A stretch of 10,808 nucleotides of DNA from an uncultured bacterium (GTDB taxonomy: Bacteria; Cyanobacteriota; Vampirovibrionia; Gastranaerophilales; Gastranaerophilaceae), in contig USHE01000055.1 in the NCBI GenBank assembly GCA_900554385.1, positions 1 to 10,808 on the forward strand. Reading direction: 5' to 3'. Position numbers and translations under genes: made by a program. A model generated the notes under the pieces. It was not told the origin of the DNA, searched no databases, and was given only the letters and a program-made list of their open reading frames with translations. Shown in pieces: positions 1 through 6,844 of the stretch. Position 1 is the first letter of the stretch; each line of letters opens with the position of its first letter.

Positions 1-378
1 GTGTACAAGAAGTACCGAAACTCCTCCAACCATCATTTCTTTTCTCGCCGGCAAGGATTTCAAAAAATCCTTTTTGTCTTGCTCAATAATATCATTATCA
101 TCAAGCAAAGCATTAGCCATAACAGGCATTTTCTGCTGCAATTTATTATATATATCGAGAGAAAAATCCGCAATTAACTTATCAGTATTTCCCTGGATTA
201 TAGTCCAGTCAGAACCATGTTCCATTATGTAAGAAAGCACCATTCTCGGCTGAGGTCCTGCCATTGCAAGATCGCCCAAACACCAAATCTTATCGCATTT
301 TTCCTTTGCAATATCCATTATAACACTTTCTAAAGCCTGATAATTTCCGTGAATATCCGATATTACAGCAACTCTCAT
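1..378 (-). CDS. Metallophosphoesterase, calcineurin-like (YfcE/Metallophos_2 type), C-terminus cut off by window edge
   Basis: The reading frame opens with ATG at 378 and stays open to base 1 (126 codons), so the C-terminal part is missing. The N-terminus MRVAVISDIHGN carries the D-x-H metal-binding motif (D8, H10). It is followed by the GD motif (G35-D36 in LGDLAMAGPQP) and the GNTD motif (G63-D66), in the order and spacing of the calcineurin-like phosphoesterase superfamily. The visible end, VSVLLVH, fits the strand before the later metal-binding histidines, which are not in the window. The GD-x-(5)-GP-x-P arrangement resembles small YfcE/MJ0936-like phosphodiesterases and protein-phosphatase-like proteins. 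Substrate cannot be told. A Shine-Dalgarno AAAGGAAAT lies just upstream of the ATG on the minus strand. No signal peptide is seen, so it is probably cytoplasmic. It is divergent from ispG with a 63-bp gap. Confidence 0.85.
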   Translation of the reverse strand, partial: MRVAVISDIHGNYQALESVIMDIAKEKCDKIWCLGDLAMAGPQPRMVLSYIMEHGSDWTIIQGNTDKLIADFSLDIYNKLQQKMPVMANALLDDNDIIEQDKKDFLKSLPARKEMMVGGVSVLLVH

Positions 379-408
379 ATTATTTCCTTTCTGACCAATA
401 TACGCACA

Positions 409-428
409 CACAAATATTTTTATTTGTG
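409..428. promoter_or_regulatory. Perfect 8-bp inverted repeat in the divergent gap before ispG
   Basis: CACAAATA (409-416) and TATTTGTG (421-428) are exact reverse complements separated by TTTT. The dyad lies between the divergent phosphoesterase (start 378) and ispG (start 442). Its position would suit an operator acting on both genes or a small hairpin in the ispG leader. It is A/T-rich, so chance occurrence is possible. I found no convincing -35/-10 pair in this 63-bp gap. Confidence 0.35.
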
Positions 429-441
429 CTAACATGATTAT

Positions 442-1497
442 ATGATAATCAGAAGAAAATCAAAAGAAATTTCAATAGGAAACATTAAAATAGGTAACGG
501 AAACCCTATCAGCGTTCAATCTATGTGTAACACTGATACTCGAGATATTGAAGCTACCTGCCGGCAGATAAAACAGCTTGCCGATAAAGGGTGCGAAATT
601 GTCAGACTTGCTGTATTAAACACGGAAGCTGCCGATGCTATCAAAGAAATAGTTAAAAAATCAGATGTACCGCTGGTTGCAGATATTCACTTTGATTATA
701 AACTTGCAATTAAGTGTATAAACAATGGAATTGATGCCCTTCGCTTAAACCCTGGGAATATAGGCAAAAGAGAAAACGTAGAAGCTGTAGTTAAACTCGC
801 TAAACAACAGAAAATTCCTATTCGTATAGGAGTTAATGCCGGCTCGCTTGAAAAAGAACTCTGCGAGAAAGATATCCCGTTATCAGAAAAAATGGTTATA
901 AGTGCAATGAAACATATCCAAATCCTTGAGGATTTGAATTTTGACTTAATAAAAGTTTCACTAAAATCTTCTGATGTCATGACAACGATTGACGCTTACC
1001 GCTCAATTGCCGAAAAAATCCCATACCCGCTTCACCTTGGAGTAACAGAAGCAGGAACAATGCGCGGAGGACTAATCAAATCTTCAGTAGGACTCGGAAC
1101 ACTCCTTGCGGAAGGTATCGGAGATACAATCCGTGTTTCCCTTACAGAAAACCCTGTTGAAGAAGTAACTGCAGGTTTTGATATATTAAAAAGTTTAAAC
1201 ATCAGAAAATGCGGAGTTAATTTTGTTTCTTGCCCGACATGCGGTAGGACACAAATTGATTTAATTTCTCTGGCAAAAAAAGTTGAGGAAAGATTTAAAG
1301 ATTTACCGTATCCTATAACAATAGCCACAATGGGCTGTGCCGTAAATGGTCCGGGCGAAGCAAAGCATGCGGATTTTGGAATTGCCGGAGGAGTTAATGA
1401 AGGGCTGGTATTTAAAAAAGGCGAAATAATTGCCAAGGTTCCGGAGCATCTGCTACTTGAAAAATTAGAAGAAATTATAACAAAATCATACGAATAA
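442..1497 (+). CDS. ispG: 4-hydroxy-3-methylbut-2-en-1-yl diphosphate synthase (IspG/GcpE)
   Basis: This [4Fe-4S] enzyme of the MEP isoprenoid pathway converts 2-C-methyl-D-erythritol 2,4-cyclodiphosphate to HMBPP with an external electron donor, in the cytoplasm. The 351-residue product matches the bacterial two-domain form from end to end. RRKSKEISIGN and NPISVQSM stand at the N-terminus, then VPLVADIHFDY, LNPGNIG, IPIRIGVNAGSLEK, LHLGVTEAG and EGIGDTIRVSL of the TIM barrel. The C-terminal cluster domain has SCPTCGR (Cys264, Cys267) and MGCAVNGPGEA (Cys299, with Glu306 as the expected fourth cluster ligand). The length suits the short form without the extra central domain of plant enzymes. 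ATG at 442 is the only start, because an in-frame TAA lies at 430-432. No clear Shine-Dalgarno is visible. It stands alone on the plus strand, with 83 bp to the next gene. Confidence 0.97.
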   Translation: MIIRRKSKEISIGNIKIGNGNPISVQSMCNTDTRDIEATCRQIKQLADKGCEIVRLAVLNTEAADAIKEIVKKSDVPLVADIHFDYKLAIKCINNGIDALRLNPGNIGKRENVEAVVKLAKQQKIPIRIGVNAGSLEKELCEKDIPLSEKMVISAMKHIQILEDLNFDLIKVSLKSSDVMTTIDAYRSIAEKIPYPLHLGVTEAGTMRGGLIKSSVGLGTLLAEGIGDTIRVSLTENPVEEVTAGFDILKSLNIRKCGVNFVSCPTCGRTQIDLISLAKKVEERFKDLPYPITIATMGCAVNGPGEAKHADFGIAGGVNEGLVFKKGEIIAKVPEHLLLEKLEEIITKSYE

Positions 1498-1523
1498 TTC
1501 ATGTCATTTGTTTGTAAAGAATT

Positions 1524-1529
1524 TATAAT
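1524..1529 (+). promoter_or_regulatory. Possible -10 element of the 1581-6844 gene cluster
   Basis: A perfect TATAAT stands 51 bp before the first gene of the plus-strand cluster, in the 83-bp gap after ispG. No good -35 hexamer is found at 16-18 bp upstream, so this is weak. TTTGTAA occurs twice around it (1511-1517 and 1533-1539), 22 bp apart. No terminator hairpin separates ispG from the cluster, so read-through from ispG is also possible. Confidence 0.3.
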
Positions 1530-1580
1530 AAATTTGTAACTCAGAAAAAAAGTATTATCATAATATAAATGAGGTGAATT

Positions 1581-1892
1581 ATGAAAAAAAGTTTAATACT
1601 AAGCACAATTATTCTAGCGGCAGCGATTCCGACATTTGCAAGTGTTGATGTAAATGAATCAACAACTCCGCAATATCTCTACAATAACGGATATTCATCT
1701 GAAGCAATCCGCTTGATTCAATATAATAAAGCTTATTCCAACGCTGAAAATTTTAGAGCAGAGGAACAAGAAAAAGCAAGAAACAGAAGATGGATTACTA
1801 AATTTTTAGATTACATTGATCCAAGCAGAGATGACGGTAAATTTTTCAATAGAGATATTGAAATGGCTAACCCTACTCATGAAGATTTGTAG
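1581..1892 (+). CDS. Small secreted protein of unknown function
   Basis: This is a 103-residue protein that I do not recognise. The N-terminus MKKSLILSTIILAAAIPTFA is a clear Sec signal peptide: two lysines, a hydrophobic core of about 14 residues, and a likely cut after Ala20. The mature part is about 83 residues, polar and highly charged. It has a Tyr/Asn-rich stretch (YLYNNGYSSEAIRLIQYNKAY) that could form one TPR-like helical hairpin, then a charged region EEQEKARNRRW and an acidic, Asn-rich tail. It has no cysteines and no membrane segment after the signal. The start is well supported by the strong Shine-Dalgarno GAGGTGA at 1571-1577, four bases before ATG. Its 3' end overlaps the next gene, so it is probably the first gene of a co-transcribed envelope cluster. 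Confidence 0.8.
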   Translation: MKKSLILSTIILAAAIPTFASVDVNESTTPQYLYNNGYSSEAIRLIQYNKAYSNAENFRAEEQEKARNRRWITKFLDYIDPSRDDGKFFNRDIEMANPTHEDL

Positions 1893-2541
1893 TTTAAAAA
1901 CATTAACAATTCTTTTTACAATTTTCATATTCACCGCCTTTTGTAATACACAAGCAATGCAAAAGGGTTCGTTGGAGTATTTAGAAAACCGGTTTGACTA
2001 TTCAACGCTTAATCCGTTTGAACTTATTCAAGCCGGTGATATTTATTTTGAGCAGGCTTTAAATACAAAAAACAAATTAAAAAGGGAAAAATTTTTTAGA
2101 TATGCTATGGGAAAATATTTTCTTACCTCAAAAGCTGATTCTAAAAATGTTTATCCTTATGTACAAATGGGTAGAATTTATGATAAAATGCAGCAGGACA
2201 GCTATGCAAAATCATCATTTTACAAAGCAACCAACTTAGATTACTATAACCCTTACGCGAATTTTCATTTTGGGGAGTACTACTTTGACAGAAGGGAATA
2301 TTTCAAAGCACTAAGATACTATGTTATAGCATACCAGAACGGATATGAAAACAATTTTGAACTTGTTTCGAAAATCGGTGTTATTTATGAAAAACTCGGA
2401 GATTTAATAAATGCCAGGGATTTTTATAATAAAGCGCAAGAGTTAAATCCGGAACAAGCATCAGAATACATTCAAAAATTACAGCAAATAGACAGTTTAA
2501 AATATGATGAATCCGAGTATTATTATATAATCAGGGAGTAA
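1879..2541 (+). CDS. Secreted TPR-repeat protein
   Basis: The product is 220 residues from ATG at 1879. The frame is open further upstream (from TTG at 1816), but the ATG at 1879 places a good signal peptide right at the N-terminus: MKICSLKTLTILFTIFIFTAFC, with a probable cut after NTQA. The Cys at about 18 is not preceded by a standard lipobox. The remainder is helical. About three TPR units are visible, roughly residues 90-200, with typical alternating small and aromatic residues (YPYVQMGRIYDKM, PYANFHFGEYYFDRREYFKA, KIGVIYEKLGDLINARDFY) and ending in LNPEQ. TPRs bind protein partners, so it may be a periplasmic or surface scaffold. It overlaps the preceding gene by 14 nt without an obvious Shine-Dalgarno, which suggests translational coupling. 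The next gene starts 2 nt after its stop. ATG at 1831 is an alternative start. Confidence 0.8.
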   Translation: MKICSLKTLTILFTIFIFTAFCNTQAMQKGSLEYLENRFDYSTLNPFELIQAGDIYFEQALNTKNKLKREKFFRYAMGKYFLTSKADSKNVYPYVQMGRIYDKMQQDSYAKSSFYKATNLDYYNPYANFHFGEYYFDRREYFKALRYYVIAYQNGYENNFELVSKIGVIYEKLGDLINARDFYNKAQELNPEQASEYIQKLQQIDSLKYDESEYYYIIRE

Positions 2542-2543
2542 AA

Positions 2544-4412
2544 ATGAAATTCAGGCAAATATTTACGGCACTAACGGCAATTTTTTTATTAGGGACATCG
2601 TTTGCAGCTGCGGCAAACAATGATAATATGCTTGAGCCTTATACTTTAAAAAAAGGGGAAATCTTATTTAACCAGTCAAAAAGAGCTGTTGATGCAGTTA
2701 ACCCTACGGCATACTCTAATAAATCGGGAAGTTTCTTTCCCGGAGCAAGAGGTGCAAACCAGCTTGTAATTTACACCCATGATTACGGAACAAGAACTCA
2801 TACAAATGAATTCGGAACAGAGGCTATTATCGACGGAAACACAGTCACGGATTTGAGCGGTGCTGACTCATTTATCCCTGAAAACGGCGCAGTTATAAGC
2901 GGTCATGGCTCTGCAAAAAACTGGATTACCGCAAATATTACAGTCGGTACAAAAATATATTATGATGAACTGTCAGGAGTTATAACAACATTTACGACGT
3001 CTGACAGCCTGATGTTTGAAGCCCGTCACAAGATTGACGAAGCAAAAAATATGATAAGTTACTATAAAAATAAAAACTTTGATTATGATATGTCATCGCC
3101 TGAAGATTACATTAAAGCGGCCGAAAATTATTTAAGAAAAGCAGAAAGAAATCCGCAAGATGCCCAAAAATATTCCCAACTCGCAATAAAAGCGGCAAAT
3201 TCGGCTTTAAAAAGCGTAATCCCTTTTAAGAACACAGAATTTAAAGGAGTTTGGCTCAGACCGACAGAAACAACCGAACAAGGAATTATTAATTCTGTCA
3301 AAAAGATAAAAAATTCCGGTATAGATAACGTATTTATCGAAACATATTACCATGGAAGAACAATCTTTCCGAGCAAGACAATGAACAAGTACGGATTTAT
3401 TACGCAAAATGAAAAATTCAACGGCATAGATCCTTTAAAAATTTGGATTAGGGAAGCCCACAAAAATAATATAAAAGTTCACATATGGTTTGAAACTTTT
3501 TACGTAGGCAATCAAAACCCGAATGCAAATCCGCAGAATATACTTGCGGTAAAACCTGCGTGGGGAAACAAGACAAAACAATACTACGAGTCTGCGGCTG
3601 CCACTCCTTCCGTATCAGAACACAACGGATATTTTATTGACCCTGCAAACCCTGAAGTTCAAAAATTTCTAGAAGAACTTCTTACAGAAATAATTACAAC
3701 ATACAAACCTGACGGGATTAATCTTGACTACATAAGATATCCTCAGGCAGTAAACAGTTCTGCTGTAAGTAACTGGGGGTACACGGAATTTGCAAGAGGT
3801 GAATTCTACTCTCTATACGGCAAAGATCCGGTAACCCTTGCAACAACAGACGCACTATGGCAGCAGTGGGGAAATTACAGACGCCAAAAAATTAACGACT
3901 TTGTGTTTCGTATCGGAAAATTAGGCAGAGAACACAAAATATACGTAAGTGCGGTTATCTTTCCTGATATAAAAGGAGCATATTCTTCAAAATTGCAAAA
4001 CTGGCAAACCTGGTCAGTAAACAATTATATTGACGGGTTCACTCCGCTATTTCTAACCTGTAACGCAAAAACTTTAAATTCTATGGTAACCGAAGTTTTA
4101 CAATACAAAGCGGCAAATACGGATTTATTTGCAGGATTATTTGTAACCTTTATGGGAGGAAGTGAAGAAGACTTAATCAGAGAAATTCACGAAACACGCA
4201 AACTTGAAATCAACGGCGTAATATTATTTGATTTTGCACACCTTGACGATAAATATATTAACGCAATTTCAACTAGAGTATTCAGCTCAAACCAGAGAGA
4301 TACTCAAAAACCTATCACAATTCCAAGAATTGACACACGTGGAGAAATCTACACCCCGACAGCGCAACCAACACTTGCACCGTCAAAAAAACGCAAAGGA
4401 TGGTTTAAATAA
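2544..4412 (+). CDS. Secreted family-10-like glycosyl hydrolase (GHL10, PF02638 type) with N-terminal beta-rich domain
   Basis: The 622-residue product begins with a signal peptide (MKFRQIFTALTAIFLLGTSFAAAA, cut near residue 24). Residues about 30-150 form a beta-type domain with RGANQLVIYTHDYG, TNEFGTEAII and ENGAVISGHGSAKNW. From memory it resembles the domain in front of phosphodiester-glycosidase-like proteins. A helical, lysine-rich linker follows (about 155-230). Residues 235 to about 565 are the GHL10 TIM-barrel: GVWLRPT (235-241), IDNVFIETYYHG, HIWFETF (313-319) and DGINLDYIRYP (390-400), all in family order. The conserved acids E317 and D395 are candidate active-site residues. Family members act outside the membrane on polysaccharide, possibly peptidoglycan or capsule; the substrate here is unknown. 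The C-terminal tail is proline-rich and basic, ending SKKRKGWFK. The start is supported by GGGAG before ATG, 2 nt after the TPR gene. Confidence 0.88.
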   Translation: MKFRQIFTALTAIFLLGTSFAAAANNDNMLEPYTLKKGEILFNQSKRAVDAVNPTAYSNKSGSFFPGARGANQLVIYTHDYGTRTHTNEFGTEAIIDGNTVTDLSGADSFIPENGAVISGHGSAKNWITANITVGTKIYYDELSGVITTFTTSDSLMFEARHKIDEAKNMISYYKNKNFDYDMSSPEDYIKAAENYLRKAERNPQDAQKYSQLAIKAANSALKSVIPFKNTEFKGVWLRPTETTEQGIINSVKKIKNSGIDNVFIETYYHGRTIFPSKTMNKYGFITQNEKFNGIDPLKIWIREAHKNNIKVHIWFETFYVGNQNPNANPQNILAVKPAWGNKTKQYYESAAATPSVSEHNGYFIDPANPEVQKFLEELLTEIITTYKPDGINLDYIRYPQAVNSSAVSNWGYTEFARGEFYSLYGKDPVTLATTDALWQQWGNYRRQKINDFVFRIGKLGREHKIYVSAVIFPDIKGAYSSKLQNWQTWSVNNYIDGFTPLFLTCNAKTLNSMVTEVLQYKAANTDLFAGLFVTFMGGSEEDLIREIHETRKLEINGVILFDFAHLDDKYINAISTRVFSSNQRDTQKPITIPRIDTRGEIYTPTAQPTLAPSKKRKGWFK

Positions 4413-4441
4413 ATTATTTATGCTAACATCAAAGCGTTAAT

Positions 4442-6844
4442 ATGATGAGTGATGAGATAATTGGATTTTTTCAAAATAAAAACACGATAATGTTCATTAC
4501 CACGATATTTTTTATGTTGGGGATATTATCGTATTTCAATGACTGTGCATTATTTTCAGCTGGAATAGTCACTCTTATCACAATTTTAGCCATACTCAAA
4601 AGATTTATATCATACAAATACGTACTATTCTGGGTATTTATTTTTTACTTTGGATTTTTCAACGCATATTTTAGAATAAAAACGACGGATTCACTTTCGG
4701 AAATTTCACCGCAAAAAGGAACGATTAGCGGGCAAATAGTTTCTATACCTCACAGCAGTACTCCGAATAAAACAAAATTTTTCTTTAAGGTTCTCGAATT
4801 TAATAACGAAAAAATTTCAGGGAAAACACTAGTTACTCTTAACAAAGAATACGGAGATTTTTCAGCCCTAAATATCGGCGACACATATAAAATTACAGGA
4901 AAACTCCGCACGCCGTTTCATGCAACAAATCCCTCTCAATTTGATTATTCAAAATATTTGAGGAATTTTTCCACCTACACAACTTTCTACGCAGAATTAG
5001 AAGATTGCAAAGAGCTAGATGTGAACTTAAGTCCGAAATGGAAATTTTTGCAAGACTTAAATAATGTAAGAAGTCGCATTATAAACACACATGCCCGTTA
5101 TTTAAAAAGCCCGAATTTGGAAATATTGGGGGGAATTGTATTTGGCGACGATGCCGTTGCGCCGCCAGATTACATAAAAAGTTCTTTAGTAAATTCAGGA
5201 CTTCTACATATATTAGCGGCATCAGGAATGAAAGTGGCGTTTATTTACGGTTTCTGGTATTTTATTCTGAGGAAATTGCGAATTCCATATAGAATAACAG
5301 TTATAAGCGGCATGGGGGTAGTAATTCTTTACACCCTTATGACAGGGCTTGGACCGTCTGTAATCAGAGCAGCTCTAATGCTTTTATTTATACTTGCCGG
5401 AAAATTAATTGACCGTGACGCGCATAGTGTATCATTGTTATCACTTGTCGCATCGCTAATGCTGTTGTACAATCCTGCGTACATTAACGATGTAGGTTTT
5501 CAGTTGTCATTTCTTGTGACATTCGGACTTTTAACCAGTGCAGATGCAGTAATGAATAAAATTAGAGAAATAAAAATTCCCGACTGGCTGAGTGCAGGAA
5601 TTCTTATTCCCATAATTGCACAAATCTGGGTTGCACCTATTCAGATGTTTTATTTTAATACATTTTCGACATATTCTGTTTTGGCAAATATTTCTATTAT
5701 GCCGTTTTTAAGTGCAATCAGTTTTGGCGGTTTCGTAAGTTCTGTACTTGCCATATTTCCACCAATTGCGAAATATGTTTGTGCGGTTAGCGATTTTGTT
5801 TTGAAGTATTTTTTGGACGCACTTGTCTGGATTTCAAATTTTTATTCAAATATTCCGCATTCCCTAATCCAAACAACTCATCCGTCTATTAGTCAAATTA
5901 TTTTATACTACTTAGTTGTTCTTATTATCACTTATATGATAAAGAAAGAATTTTCAAGACGAGGTATAATTACAGCAATATGCATTACCGTAATTCTTAT
6001 AGCAAGTACGATAAATATACCTGCAAAAGAACTTGAAATTATAACATTTGATGTTCAAAACGCGGATTCCTTCCTGATAAAAACACCAGAGGAAAAATAT
6101 TTTATAATTGATACAGGAAAGTCTGCCTACAAAGGCGGAACATCACAAGCTAAGATTATTATTCTCAAATACCTGAAAGACCACGGGATTAAAGATATTG
6201 AAGGGCTTATCATAACCCACTTTGATAATGACCATTCAGGCGGCGCAGTAGATTTAATTGAAAACTTAAATATAAAAAATGTTTATATTAACTCTTATAC
6301 AAACAAATCATACACATCTGTAAACATATACAAAACCCTAAAAGAAAAACGAATTCATACCCATTTGGCAAAGAATAATGATGAAATATACAAAGAACCA
6401 AACCTGACTTTAAAAACCTTCAAAGCCGACATGAAAGAAGATAACGAAAATTCAATAATAACACTGTTACAATACAATGATTTTGAAACATTATTTATGG
6501 GAGATGCTGGAATAGACGCGTTTAATGCAGTAAAGAAAAATGTTCCGCACAACGTTGAAGTATTGAAAGTTGGACACCACGGCGCAAGAGGAGTTGTCGA
6601 CAATAATATGATAAAACATTTAAATCCAAAAGTTTCGCTTATATCCACAGGTCTGAACACTTTCGGACATCCGAATAAAGGTACGCTTGATATATTACGT
6701 GCAACTTTAATCTACAGAACAGACAAGAATAATTCCATAAAAATTACTACAGACGGAAGCATTTATAAAATTTTAACTTTTAACGGCTTAAAGCATAAGT
6801 ATGAAACAAACAACACTATTCAAGTCCAAGCTGAACAGCCTTAG
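4442..6844 (+). CDS. comEC: ComEC/Rec2 family DNA-uptake channel with metallo-beta-lactamase-like domain
   Basis: ComEC forms the inner-membrane channel that passes single-stranded DNA into the cytoplasm during natural transformation. The 800-residue product has the full three-part architecture. Residues 15-70 are two or three membrane helices, followed by an OB-like DUF4131 domain (about 75-190). The Competence domain (about 225-500) carries many membrane helices and the signature LLHILAASGMKVAF around His256. After further helices, the C-terminal lactamase-like domain (about 545-790) has FIIDTG (554-559), THFDNDHSGG (His593, Asp595, Asp597, His598), FMGDAG (Asp688), VGHHGARG (His712, His713) and FGHPN (His743). 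The metal-binding set is complete, so the nuclease-like domain looks intact. ATG 4442 follows an in-frame stop at 4424-4426; the ribosome site is poor. It lies 29 bp after the glycosidase gene. Its last 29 bp overlap the opposing TPR gene. Confidence 0.95.
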   Translation: MMSDEIIGFFQNKNTIMFITTIFFMLGILSYFNDCALFSAGIVTLITILAILKRFISYKYVLFWVFIFYFGFFNAYFRIKTTDSLSEISPQKGTISGQIVSIPHSSTPNKTKFFFKVLEFNNEKISGKTLVTLNKEYGDFSALNIGDTYKITGKLRTPFHATNPSQFDYSKYLRNFSTYTTFYAELEDCKELDVNLSPKWKFLQDLNNVRSRIINTHARYLKSPNLEILGGIVFGDDAVAPPDYIKSSLVNSGLLHILAASGMKVAFIYGFWYFILRKLRIPYRITVISGMGVVILYTLMTGLGPSVIRAALMLLFILAGKLIDRDAHSVSLLSLVASLMLLYNPAYINDVGFQLSFLVTFGLLTSADAVMNKIREIKIPDWLSAGILIPIIAQIWVAPIQMFYFNTFSTYSVLANISIMPFLSAISFGGFVSSVLAIFPPIAKYVCAVSDFVLKYFLDALVWISNFYSNIPHSLIQTTHPSISQIILYYLVVLIITYMIKKEFSRRGIITAICITVILIASTINIPAKELEIITFDVQNADSFLIKTPEEKYFIIDTGKSAYKGGTSQAKIIILKYLKDHGIKDIEGLIITHFDNDHSGGAVDLIENLNIKNVYINSYTNKSYTSVNIYKTLKEKRIHTHLAKNNDEIYKEPNLTLKTFKADMKEDNENSIITLLQYNDFETLFMGDAGIDAFNAVKKNVPHNVEVLKVGHHGARGVVDNNMIKHLNPKVSLISTGLNTFGHPNKGTLDILRATLIYRTDKNNSIKITTDGSIYKILTFNGLKHKYETNNTIQVQAEQP

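Noticed and set aside
427..435. TGCTAACAT shared upstream of ispG (427-435) and comEC (4421-4429), both lacking a clear Shine-Dalgarno
   Set aside because: A shared 9-mer is expected many times by chance in a window of this size, and its distance to the start codons differs (6 versus 12 nt).
1032..1502. Minus-strand open frame of 156 codons opposite ispG
   Set aside because: It lies fully antisense to the conserved ispG gene, has no recognisable motif and only reflects the codon use of the other strand. The same applies to the antisense frames at 696-980, 3207-3407 and 6355-6660, and the plus-strand frames at 4228-4440, 9121-9318 and 10333-10581.
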